NCBI GenBank assembly: GCA_032690845.1
Contig: CM064430.1
Coordinates: 5,318,949 to 5,382,948, forward strand
Direction of reading: 5' to 3'
DNA: 64,000 nucleotides
Source: Eleusine coracana subsp. coracana
Lineage: Eukaryota > Streptophyta > Magnoliopsida > Poales > Poaceae
Under the pieces are notes generated by a model. That model saw nothing but the letters and a program-made list of their open reading frames with translations, had not been told where the DNA came from and did not search any database. The position numbers and the translations under genes are program-made. Within the stretch, counting starts at the first letter, position 1. Each line of letters opens with the position of its first letter. Below are positions 35,393 through 46,976 of the stretch, in pieces.

Positions 35393-35924
35393 TAGGGATG
35401 GCAACAGGGCGGGTTCGGGGCGGGTGGAGCAAAAGCCCACCCACGATGATAGATGTTGCGGGTGGAAATGTTCACCCGCACCCGCACCCGCGGGTGGAAA
35501 TTCACACCCACGCCTGCACCCGTCGAGTTTCGGGTGGGTGACGGGTCCCCCACGGGTTTTTTAGATGCTTAAAAAAATATATTTTTAGTTCAATTTACAT
35601 ACATTTTACACATTAAAAAAAATACTAACTCATTCATAACTTCATAGTTAACATAATATGACAACACATATGCATTAACTAAGAATTATTACATACATAA
35701 TTCTTACTCTCACAAAGAAATATTTAACTAAAATTCTTGATGGATCTTATTTTTCGGGTCCCGTGGGGCACCCGCGGGTGGGAGAAAAAAACCCGCACCC
35801 GCCCTGTGATTGTGCGGGGCGGGTGCGGGTGAGCCCCACGGGTGAGAAAGTGCACCCGCACCCGCACCCGGCGGGTGCCAAACCCGGCCGGGCCCCGCAC
35901 CCGGGACCCGAATTGCCATCCCTA
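35393..35924. mobile_element. GC-rich hAT MITE with perfect 8-bp duplication
   Basis: Perfect 12-bp inverted ends TAGGGATGGCAA and TTGCCATCCCTA are flanked by CTCTCCCC (35385-35392 and 35925-35932). Each arm is built from 'gcgggtgcgggtg'-type repeats that are complementary between the arms, so the 532-bp element can fold into a long hairpin around an AT-rich centre. No coding capacity. It sits 32 bp beyond the CACTA element. Confidence 0.92.
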
Positions 35925-36298
35925 CTCTCCCCAACACATCGTCTTACTCAACAATTAGATTATCAAACACGGATAAAGGTTTTTTTGTCAATTATTTTAA
36001 TGTTAGTAGTGAGTAATTTGTAAAAAATTATAGGGGTCTTTTTGTATCTAATGACAGCAGTGGGTAATTTTTCTTTTTTTTTTCTGATTATTAACGTGGA
36101 AAGTTTTAGACCTTAAGAGCAAATATATATACTTTTGTTAGTTAAATATATATGTAAAAGATGAATGCATAGTGACATGTATTGTTTATTCTATTTTCCA
36201 TGGTCGTGGACTCGTGGTGCAGAAAGTCTTTATGATTACCACCTTTCTGACGGAACATAAACCACTGCTAACCAGTACTCACTTTATCAACTCTGCAG

Positions 36299-36340
36299 GA
36301 TTTTTATTCTTGTGAAGGAGACTCCACCAATTTATGGTAG
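36299..36340 (+). other. Possible terminal micro-exon of NLR-1
   Basis: If the donor GTAAGT at 34058 is used, the acceptor 'atcaactctgcag' ending at 36298 gives a phase-0 exon of 13 codons (DFYSCEGDSTNLW) and a stop at 36338-36340. The CACTA and hAT elements would then lie in an intron of 2,241 bp. The splice sites fit, but nothing else proves it. Confidence 0.35.
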
Positions 36341-36667
36341 CTTAAGCAAATATCATAATATCTACTACCACTAGTCAAGGGCTCACCCCAGCTCCCAAGA
36401 TGTTATATTTTGTAGAATATGTTATAATGTTCATACAAATCACTTACAAATTGATGATGACTTCAATTATCAGCAGCAGTTAATCTTCTGTATATGCACA
36501 TTGAGCGTGGGACAGCATATTTTCGATAATACATGCCATTGATCGAATAGTGGCACAAGATGGATTAGGGAAGCAAGAGAGTGCCTGCCTTCAGCTATAT
36601 GCATGGTTTCGGGTCAGACCCTATTTTATCACTCTTTAATGAATAACATTTATAAAAACATATATGT

Positions 36668-39600
36668 CAAACTGAAATTGGTATATATTAAACGTATTTG
36701 CATCTAGTAATATTTTGAGTTGTTAATTGTATCATAAAAAAGCGTGGACTTAAACGTATTGATGAATAAGAGGCTTCCTTGATGTCGACCATGCGCTCAG
36801 CATGGAATAGGATATGTGAGGTGTCCTTTTGCCCGATCAGAAAAATTCTATTCGTGGTGCAAGCTTTCTGCCTAGGGGATTGGAAGAGGATAATGGAGGA
36901 GGGACCATGGATCTTCCGTGGTTGTGTGTTGATGCTCAAAGAATTTTATGGGTCAACCGCCTCTCCAGCGATTGCCCCTCATCTTGTATCGGCTTGGGTG
37001 CAAATTCATGAAGTTCTGTCTCTCTATAGGATAGTCGATCCAAAGGCAACTAGCGGGGAAGATTGGTGGTACCATTGATGTGGATTTGAGACCTGTTGCA
37101 ATAGGGGTGCGATATTTTCATAGAGCAAGAGTTAACCTGGAGTCCTCGCGACCGTTACTGAGGTTTGTCACCTTGACACCGGAGGGGAGGGACAAGATCT
37201 TGATCCAGGTGAAGTATGAGAAGCTACCTCGTTTCTACGCTCATTGCGGTCTCATGGGACATGTTCATCTAGAATATGGAACCGGTGAACATGGGGAAGA
37301 AGAGCTCTAGTTTGACTCATGGATGATTGCCCCTGAGGATACATGGAAGTCGGGCACACTGAGGTTTTGTGACAACCTCGGTGGTGGATTCGGGCGCCAG
37401 GGCGATGATCGCAATACTCGTTCTATGCCTTAGGGGGAGGGGACGTGGAGATGGAGGATCAAACACATGGCGGAGTGTGTTGCAGCAGAAAAAGGCGACT
37501 CCAAGTGACGGCTCGGGGTCTAGGAAGAGGGTGTCTGCTGAAGTAGGTTTGAGGGAGACCTTAGAGGGAGACCTAAAGAACACAACCTTGAGCCCGATCT
37601 AACCAAGTGGAGATGTCAAATGTGGTTGTGTCACGACCAAGAAACAAATGCTGATGGTGGAGGATGGGGCGACACCTTGCATGCCACCTCCCCCACCAGT
37701 CTATGTCTCACCGAGGAACATGAAGAAGCAGAGGAAGCTACAGGAGACAAAAGGGGAGGAAGCTAGGGTGATGCAATGGGCGGGCTCCATCTCAGAGTCC
37801 CGTCGGGAGCAATGAGTTGCTTAAGTTGGAACTATCGCAGCAGTCAAGGTGCTTTGCGAGCTCGCGAAGAAGGTTGCCCCAACGATACTTTGTATCTTGG
37901 AAACTCTAATTAGTAAAGCATGTGTGGAAGGTCTTAAATCTACTCTTGGTTTTGATCATGCATTTTCTGTACGTAGCTTTGTCCATAGTGGTGGCCTAGG
38001 CATTTATTGGAATGACAATACAAGAGTTCAAATTTTACCACACTCCCAATACCATATTGATGCAATAGTAACGAAGAATGGGTGTGAACCATTGCAACTA
38101 ACTTGTATGTATGGAGAAGCACAGGTGTCAGAAGGACACAAGACATGGGACATGTTAAAGTTCATCAAATCATTGTTGTCTTGCACCAATCAGAGCATAA
38201 AGGAGCATAGGAGAGAAGTCATGCCCAAATTGAGGGTTCCGTGACATGGTAGATATTTGCGAGCTTTATGACTCTGGTATGAAGGTCGTAGTTGGACGTA
38301 TGAGAAAAAGGTGGCGGGGCATGTTTTGCCGGGTTCGATTAAACCGTGCACTCACTTCAGCAGATTGGTGCTCATGGTTTCCAATGGCAAGGGTTAATCA
38401 TCTTATGGTGGTTGCTTCTGACCATGGCCCTATTATCTTACGATGGGGGAGTGGTCTGAGCTTTCGCCGGCGACATCGGCAGAGGAAAGCACTCAGGTAT
38501 GAACTAATGTGGGAGCCACATGAGGTTTTCTTTCCTATGTTGGCGCAGACCTAGGGGCTAGATGGCAAGGTGAAAACACTTAGTGAGCTGCACGCAAAGT
38601 TGACAGAGGTTTCCAGCCAGCTATTGGACTGGGAGACACAGTCGTTTGGGCATGTATGAAAGGAGCTGAAGACGTTATACAATGATCTTGAAAGACTACG
38701 AACTGATCCATCACGTACTAGGCCATCGGCTCAAGAAACTAAGATATCCGACAGGATAGTTGAACTACATCATAGAGAGGAGATTATATGGTAGCAGTGC
38801 TCAAGGATCATGTGGTTGAAGGCGGAGGACAGGAATAAAAAGTTCTTTCATTTACATGCAAGCCAACACAGGAAGAAAAATAGAATTTCAAAGCCGAAGA
38901 AGGCCAATGGCCAAAGCCGATATGGGTTCTTTGGCCTCGATGTTTTTTAAAGATCTCTACTTGTTCGACGGTACTCATGATATGGATCATGTCCTTGAGA
39001 CGGTCCCTTCAAAAGTGATAACAGAAATGAATGAGCAACTTCTCTCCCCTTTTTAAGAGTTAAAGGGGCAGAGCCCCGGTCCCAATTGCATTGCAAAAAG
39101 ACCAGCCAAACATTTACAGTTTACAGCACCATTCAACACTCCTCAACCAGGAAACAACTCTTAAGCAGCTCTCCAATACACTCTCTTTCCTAAACTAACC
39201 TATTACAACCTTCGCCAACTCACACTGGTCCAAACCTTGAGTCTCCGGCCAATCGAAGATGGGCGCCTTCAGATGGTTATCCTTCCACAGCACCTTGCCT
39301 TGTTCTCCATTACTGTCACTTGACTTCCAAACATTTCTAATTTGGTAGCCGGACAGAGAATCTTCCATTGTTGTATCATTGACAAGAGTCTCTCCCAGAT
39401 CATAGACATCCCCACCCAGGAGCCATTCTAGAACACAAAAAAATTCCTTAATTTCCAAATGCTCCAAAGAGCTGCAACAGTGATCATATTTATAATTCCA
39501 AACTTCTTATTGCTAAGCCATTTACCAGCAATCAGAAAGGTCAGACCACAAACACTTGGCCACAACGCAATCAAAAAATAGATGGTTAGTTGTTTCCAGC

Positions 39601-42600
39601 TCAGAACAAAAGACACATGTCTTATCCCCAATATTTTGTTTCTTACTCAGATTATCTCGTGTCAAAAGCCTATCCTTAGATAAAATCCACAAAAAGAAAT
39701 GAACTCTTGGTGGTATATGTAGCTTCCAAATAGCCGGTGTATAAATCGGTTTTATCCCTCTAAAGTTGATCACTGCATACAAAGATTGGGAAGTATATCT
39801 TCCAGAAGAATCCAATTGCCAAATCAAACTGTCCTCCTCGTCTTTGAGCTCTAAAGTAGAAGCTATCTGAACTACTTCCCTCCATTGGAAAATAATTCTT
39901 TGGGACACACACCTTCTAAATGTACACCTAAGCTCTTGACCATCCCAAAGTTCTTGAATTGTTGCAGACTGCTCATTGACAATAGTATACAACTCCCAAT
40001 ACTGAATAGCTAGACTAGAAGTCCCTATCCAAACATCTTCCCAAAATTTGACTTTCTTTCCATTACCCACCTGCCATCTATACCCCATTTTTGCTACTGT
40101 TGCCGCCCACAACACTCCTTTCCAGAACCTAGAGACATTGTAGTTAGGGCAACAGAAAATATTTGGGTTATCATTGTTATACTTACCATCTACTATTTCC
40201 CTCCAAAGTTTCCCTTTACTATCCTCGTATCTTTTAACCCATGATCCTAAAAGTGCTATATTTAAATCCCTCAAGTCAGGCACACCTAAACCACCAAACT
40301 CTGTTTTCATGGACACCATTGGCCAATTGGCCAGATGGTAGGCATGATGCCCGTCAAAGTTGTTCCATAGGCAGTGGGACATATGAGTATTGATCAAATC
40401 AATTGCCCACTTCGGGAACTTCATGAAAGAAAGTAAATACACCGGAATACTAGCAATACAAGTTTTAATCAGAACAAGTCTACCGCTGTAAGAAAGTAAT
40501 CTACCCCTCCACCTTGCTATTCTTTTAATCATCTTATCCACTAGTGGTTGAATATCCTCCCTTCTAAGTTTATCAAAATGCAAAGGAACCCCTAAGTACT
40601 TTAAAGGCAGACTACTGACAGGACAACCCAAAACATGGGCAATGTCATGAACTCTACTCTCGTCTAAATTCATTAGTACTATTTCACTTTTATGAAAATT
40701 AATTCTCATACCAGAAATTTGCTCAAACCATAACAAAGTACACTTTAAATTTCTTATATGTAAATCTTCTGCTGAAGAGAAAATCAACGTGTCGTCTGCA
40801 TATTGCAGTGACATAACACCCCTTTCCCTAAGACTATTTAGGACACCTTTAGTGAGCCCACTTTCAGTAGCCTTCTTAAGCATCTTGGTAAGGACATCAC
40901 CTACTAGGTTAAATAACAGTGGAGATATAGGATCCTCTTGTCTGAGGCCTTTCCCCACTTTAAAAGGGTTACTCTCCTCCCCATTCAACAGAACGCTCAC
41001 TGAACCCCCCTGAACTATGCTTTTAATCCATCCTATCCAGATTTCTCCAAACCCTCTACTCCTTAGCACCTCAAATAAAAAAATCCCAACTCACTCTATC
41101 ATACGCCTTTTCATAATCTAGTTTTAGAATAACTCCTTCCTCTTTTTCTTTATTAAGGTTGTGTACTACCTCATGAGCAAGGACCACACTCTCTAGTATA
41201 TATCTACCTTTAATAAAAGCTGTTTGTTCCTCAACAACAATCTTTGACAAACCAGACCTAACCTTCCTGTTAGCACCTTGGAAAAGATTTTGAAACTACA
41301 ATTAGTCAAACTAATAGGCCTAAACTTCCTAATATCTTTGGCTTCCTCTTCCTTTGGAATGAGGATTAACAAAGCAAAATTTAATCTAAACAAATCCAAA
41401 GATCCCTCTTGAAACTCTTTGAAAAGAAGCATCAGATCAATTTTAATAGTGTCCCAGAAAATCTGGTAGAATAAAAATGATAAACCATCAGGCGTTGGCG
41501 CCCCCTCACTGTAACAACTAAACAAGGCCTCTTTTATTTCCTCTTCCGAAAAAGGGGCCTGAAGCATCTCATTCTCCTCTAAGGTCACCTTATCTCTCTC
41601 TCCCCAAAAATTAGAATCTAACTCCACTTCACCTCTATCCTCCTTAGTAAATAATTTCTTATAAAAATCTACTGCAATTTTAACCATTCCCTTATTATCA
41701 TGAAGAAGACCAGTAGGACCCATCAGGCACTCAACTCTCTTCTTTCTCTGGAACTTCTCTCCCCTTTTAGCAAGGATGAGGTGAAGATTGGCTTTGTTCA
41801 AAATGTTTTCAACAAAGGCGTCGGGTCCAGATGGTTTTTCAACACTTTTTCCAACATAATTGGGAACTATGTGGCGACAAAGTAAAAGAGGTGGTCCTGA
41901 GAGTGCTCAGGGGGTGAAGATGATCCTATGGTAATCAACAATACTAGTATTGTGTTAATCCCCAAAGTTGAACAACCGGAGGAACTGGGGCAATTTAGAC
42001 CAATCAGTTTGTGCAACGTACTATACAAGATGGCTTCAAAGGTACTAGCTAACAGATTAAGGTGTATCTTCCCGGAAATTATCTTGGAGGAGCAATCGGC
42101 TTTCGGGCTAGGGAGATTGATTACAGACAGTATTATCATAGCTTCCGAGTGCATGCACTTCATGAAAAATAAGGGGGCCAAGAATAATAGATTTTGTGCT
42201 TTCAAGCTAGATATGAGGAAGGCGTATGATCATGTGGAGTGGGAGTATCTATGGTCAATCATGTTACGCCTTGGCTTCCATCAAGTTTGGGTAGAATCTA
42301 TTATGTGTTTGGTAACATTAGTTAATTTCTCTGTGTTGTTCAATGGTGAGCGCATGGAGAGTTTCAGACCGATGAGAGGTATCAGACAAGGTGATCCAAA
42401 CTCTCTTTATCTCTTTGTGCTTGCAGCAGAGGGCCTTTCATGTGTGTTAAAGTCAAGATTTCAATAGTCGCAGCTTAATGGCATCAAAGTGGCTTCCACA
42501 GCTCGGGCTGTGAGTCATTTACTCTTTGCAGATGACAGCCTGCTATTTCTCAAAGCGGATCAAGTGTGTGTGGAGGAGGTCGAGAGTACACTACAGGATT

Positions 42601-44613
42601 ATTGCCAAGCGTCGGGTCAACAAGTGAATTTAGACAAGTCTTCGGTCCACTTTGCTAAAGGATGCTCGGAGGACCTAGGAGTGGAGATAAAGGAAATTTT
42701 CGATCTCAATAATGAAGCTCTTAGCAAAAAATATCTCGGTATGCCAACGGATGTGGGCAGCAACTCAAACGGTGCCTTGAAACATTTGAAGGACCGGGTG
42801 TGGAAGAGAGTACAGGGATGTATGGGGAAAGTCTTATCAGCGGGAGGCAAGGAGGTTTTGATCAAGGCAGTGGCTCAGGCCATCCCGACCTACTCAATGT
42901 CTTGCTTTAGGCTACCCAAGGGTTTATGGAAACATATTGATGGTTTGCTGTGTGGCTTCTGGTGGGGTAGCAATGATGGAAAACGGTAAACTTGCTGAGT
43001 TGCCTAGGATGATATGACGAAACCCAAATACGCAGGTGGATTGGGTTTCCGGGACATTGAGACTTTCAACCTTGCCCTGCTTGCAAACCAAACATGGAGA
43101 ATTCTACAAGACCCTTCATCACCCAGTGAACGAGTTGTGAAGGTGGCTTACTTTGCCAATGGAGAATTTCTAGTGGCTGAATTTGTCACCGTCAAGGATT
43201 TGGCACGCAATTATGGATGGCAAGGAAGTTCTTGAGAAGTGGATTATTAGGAGTATAGGCAATGGTGCCCCGACAGGTATATGGGATACAAACTGGTTAC
43301 CACACAATGGCATGCTTAGGCCGGTTTGCTGTATTGGTCAGAATCCACCCGCAAACTGTCAACCAGCTCATTGATCACACTAACGGAAGCTGGGATCAAC
43401 ATAGGATGGAAACGTTTTTCATCCCAATGGATGTGGAGGCTATCTCCAGCATTCCGCTGAGTATAGATGGCAGAGCAGACTTCTGGGCGTGGCATGACGA
43501 ACGATCCGGGACCTTCTCGGTGGACGTACAGGCTACTGGTTCAGATGCAAGAGGCGACATCAGCTTGGTTGGATCAGGAACCGGGAAGGTCTGACCGACG
43601 GGGAGAACTAAAGGAGTGGACTGAACTGTGGAAGGTTAAGGTGCCAACCAAGATTCGTATGTTCTTATGGAGGCTGGCTATATAGGCACTTCATACCGAC
43701 TGCATATGTCCGACATCATAGAAAATGGCGCCCAACAGTCGTTGTGGGATATGTGGAAGTGGAAGTGAGGACTCCTGGAGACACGCCTTGCTAGAATGCA
43801 TTATGGCTCGGTGTGTTTGGACGCTGGAGTAAGAAGACATCAGGGAAGTATTGCTCCATGCTCAGCAGAAAGATGCTCATAGCTGGATAATGGAGATCAC
43901 GGAAACCCTACCACATGATAAATTGACGAGAGCAGTGGTGCGACCATGGGCGATCTGGCACTCACGTCGTAAGGCGATTCTCGAGGAAATTTACCAAAGC
44001 CCACTATCTACGCACTGCTTCGTGGATCAGTTCATCAATGATCTAGAGACCATCATACCCACCCCGAGTGGGCTACAGACACCGAATGTGAGGGGCCCGA
44101 GATGGATTATATTCCTCCTCCGCCGAGTGTTATAAAGATCAATGTCGATGCTGCTATGTCTAAGAACGAACATAGAGTGGCAATTGCCGTGGTGGCCCGG
44201 AATGCAGAGGGTGACTTCATGGGAGCTTCTCCAGTAGTACACCAGGGAATTAATGAAGCAGAAACAGCTGAAGCGCTTGCTTGTAGAGAAGGTCTAGTCT
44301 TGGCACAGGACTTACTCGTCAGGAGGATGCGAATAACTACCGACTGCTTAAGTGTTGTTCGAAGCCTCAAGGAGGCTGGTATGGGAAGCTATGGACATAT
44401 TGTCCGAGAGATCAAGGCAGTGCGGGGAAATTATGATGCAGTGGAGTTTGTACATGAGAACGTCAGTCAAATGTTGATGCCCACACGCTGGCCAGAAGGC
44501 AGAAGCTGCATCAGTAGGGAGAACGGTCCATATGTATGGTTTCTTGCTCCCTCAGAGGGAATTTGTAATTCTTACTCCACCAATGTTTGAATAAAGATGG
44601 AGTGTTTCTAAAA
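36668..44613 (+). pseudogene. 5'-truncated L1-type LINE, broken and split by a second LINE
   Basis: Decayed ORF1 and ORF2 are read in several frames. ORF1 relics are a DUF4283 piece (36779-37075, GDWKRIMEEGPWIF) and a damaged CCHC knuckle near 37227-37280 in which two cysteines are missing. ORF2 relics are endonuclease pieces (37849-38550), then, after the inserted LINE, reverse transcriptase (41928-42989, with GIRQGDP and the catalytic FADD), a zf-RVT region (about 43600-43840) and an RNase H domain (44102-44460, with NVDAA, AETAEA and TDCLS). It ends in a short poly(A). Flanking 'aaaaacatatatgt' (36654-36667) and 'aaaaacatatttgt' (44614-44627) are a likely 13/14 target duplication. A LINE would normally act by target-primed reverse transcription; this copy is dead. 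RNase H in ORF2 is known from a plant L1 lineage. Confidence 0.8.
39054..41751 (-). pseudogene. Second L1 LINE, antisense, inserted in the first with 17-bp duplication
   Basis: Perfect 17-bp duplications AACTTCTCTCCCCTTTT lie at 39037-39053 and 41752-41768 and interrupt the forward LINE within the same codon run (LLSPF). On the minus strand the element is 5'-truncated, starting between endonuclease and reverse transcriptase. The frame 41751 to about 41240 holds FRPISLTNCSFKIFSKVL; the frame 41069-39522 (515 codons) holds YADD at the catalytic site and a C-terminal zf-RVT (CVFCSELETTNHLFFDC). Two frameshifts separate them, one near 41260 and one in a T7 run near 41075. The long intact part suggests it is younger than its host. 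Confidence 0.88.
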
Positions 44614-44699
44614 AAAAACATATTTGTTTTTTTTTTACCGGACGCTGTCTATTCCTGTGAATAGACAGGACTCATGGGAGCTCCGCCACTGGCGCTCAG

Positions 44700-44830
44700 G
44701 AAGCTAAGCACTTCAGACTCGAGTGATGGTGTTAGCACTTTAGACTCGGCTCCACAAATGCTTACGGCTATGCATGTGCCATTGTGTTCTACAAGTACTT
44801 CACGTTGTATTAGGAACAGTACCAGTATGG
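44700..44830 (+). repeat. Diverged partial copy of the NLR 3' flank module
   Basis: The order 'gcactttagactcggct', 'ttacggctat', 'gcatgtgccattgtgttct' and 'cgttgtattaggaac' follows that of 45219-45335 in weakened form. It suggests an older duplication inside the same flank. Confidence 0.45.
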
Positions 44831-44947
44831 ATGACTTATATTACTAGCGTTTTGTAAAATGGTTATTTCAAATGGCGCTACATGTACTAATTATTTAACC
44901 GCAAATAGGTAGGCAACACACAAATGCCTCTATTGCAAATGATGAAT

Positions 44948-45515
44948 CTATGTACTACAGAAGGCCAAGAAAAAGACGTTCGATCTGCTAGTACAACAAA
45001 TAATGGAAGAAACACTAACGTCAGACACTAAACATAAAATTAACAGATCTACAATTACGATGCAAAGCAGTGTGCACTTTTGCCTTTTGCAAGTCATGTG
45101 TGGAAAGGGTGGGTATTAGTTTTACACATTGCCTTTTTCTGACTAGCTACTTGAGAAAGGATCAGTAGCGAGCAGAAGATGATTAAAGGTTGGTCACTAA
45201 GATATTATTATTAGGCACTTCAGACTTGGCTGCACATTTTAATTCACTACGGCTATTAGTACAAGGGGTGTGCATGTGGAACCGCGTTCTTTTAGAGAAC
45301 CCGAGGGAATACTCTGCGTTGTATTGAATTGTGCGGTGCTGCCAGTTGGCCACAAAAGCAAAGAATATTCTCACTCACATGTGGACCGACAAGTTGGTCG
45401 ATTTCAGCTTTTGCTTTGGTATGTTTTTCAAGCCACGTGAGAAGCAGCAACAGGGAGATGAGTTAATGGGTGGTCAAAAAGATATTAGACACTTTAGAGC
45501 AGGCACATTTTAGAC
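44948..45515 (+). repeat. Copy 1 of the ~560-bp module shared by both NLR 3' flanks
   Basis: This stretch matches 58543-59096 in the same orientation, starting at 'ctatgtactacagaaggcc' and running through 'gatctgctagtacaa', 'tctacaattacgatgc', 'ctgactagctacttgag' and 'agttggccacaaaagc' to the 'gagaagcagc' block. It is non-coding. Once the LINE insertions are discounted it lies about 0.65 kb beyond the NLR-1 end, comparable to its distance from NLR-2. Confidence 0.85.
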
Positions 45516-46090
45516 TACAGAAGATGTGTTGTTGGGAACAAAATTTACTGTAAGAGACCGGTGAGGAGATCTTATTAAGTGAAAATTGTGTAAGATCAGG
45601 ATGGACGAAAAGCTCGAAGCTCATAACTCAACTCGACTCGTGACAATCTCGGCTCGGCTCGGCTTGGCTCGACTCATCTATCTATTTAATTAATAATAAA
45701 AGGAGATGACTTTTCTACTATGATGCCTATAAAAAAAGAAATAGACTAGAAATTCTCACAAAAAAGCAAAACATCTGGCCCTCCATCCCCATGTCACATA
45801 TCCAAAGAAATAAATCTGGCCTTCAATTCCCTCCTCACGTGATCCACGTTAACCGCCCTCCTCTACAATCCTGATTATCAATCTCAGACTTCGAAAACAC
45901 ACCTTTCTTCTTGCCCATCACGAACCAAAGCACCAGGCTCCATCAGCCGCCATGTTACTAACCCTAGATCGTGACCACACAATTACCAACATCACGGTGA
46001 AGCTATTGGATCCAATAAGCCTATCCACATTATACAGTTGTCACCCTCCGATCTGCATTTTTGTGGCAACACCATACACATCAGGTGCAT

Positions 46091-46152
46091 GGCCATGCAT
46101 GCACTTTTCTCCGACGGCAAAGGCCATGCATGCACTTTTTCTCGGAGGACAA
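46091..46152 (+). repeat. Short tandem duplication of ~31 bp
   Basis: 'ggccatgcatgcactttt' followed by 'ctc(c/g)ga' and 'aa' occurs twice in direct succession, the second copy with one extra T. It lies in the Helitron. Confidence 0.75.
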
Positions 46153-46527
46153 AGAACCAGTGTTGCTGTTATGGTTAATTGCATCTAGCGATCCTGCAAG
46201 GGATGGCGTTATCCAATCCATGTTGAGGCTGTTGCAAGCGATCTGCAACCATTATGGACTTTGCGGAGATAATTATACGGGCAGTGGGGATTGTCTGAGC
46301 CGCCAAGATAGTGCAAGAGACAAGAAGGACGTTGCCATCCAAACACAATCGTTTCTGTAATTTCAAGCAAACTGACAATAGTATCGCTTTTCCCACCCAC
46401 GGAGTTTTCATTTTCCTTCAGGTCAGACTTTCTTTTGCATGTTCATTTATTGCAGCCATAATTACGGGCTGCTTTTCAACTTTTGCATGGTACTCGTTTG
46501 GTAGATAGGCAACTGTTTTTTGGAAGT

Positions 46528-46976
46528 ACATAGGCAACTTTTGCATGGTATTACGATACAACTTTTTAACTTTCTCTGTATTAGAAACTGATTAAAAGTA
46601 TCTACACAATAGTCAAGGTAAAATTTTCAAATCCACCTGCACAAGGATTAACACACATTATAATTAGTGATTCGTCACATATTTAAGGGGTGACCCTGGC
46701 ATAACTAACTCTCTGTATTAGAAACTGATTAAAAGTATCTACACAATAGTCAAGGTAAAATTTTCAAATTATTTAAGGGGTAACACATTACATAGGCAAC
46801 TTTTGCATGGTATTACGATACAAACTTTTTAACTTTCTCTGTATTAGAAACTGATTAAAAGTATCTACACAATAGTCAAGGTAAAATTTTCAAATCCACC
46901 TGCACAAGGATTAACACACATTATAATTAGTGATTCGTCACATATTTAAGGGGTGACCCTGGCATAACTAACTCTC
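46528..46976 (+). repeat. Near-identical 187-bp block repeated at a 262-bp period
   Basis: The block 46528-46714 ('acataggcaacttttgcatg' to 'ataactaactctc') recurs at 46790-46976. A shortened piece of its middle (46711-46787) lies between. The copies differ by about one base, so the rearrangement is recent relative to the surrounding Helitron. Confidence 0.88.

Noticed and set aside
46528..46976. CRISPR-like or satellite array
   Set aside because: Only two long copies and a fragment exist, with no short repeats and unique spacers, in a plant Helitron.
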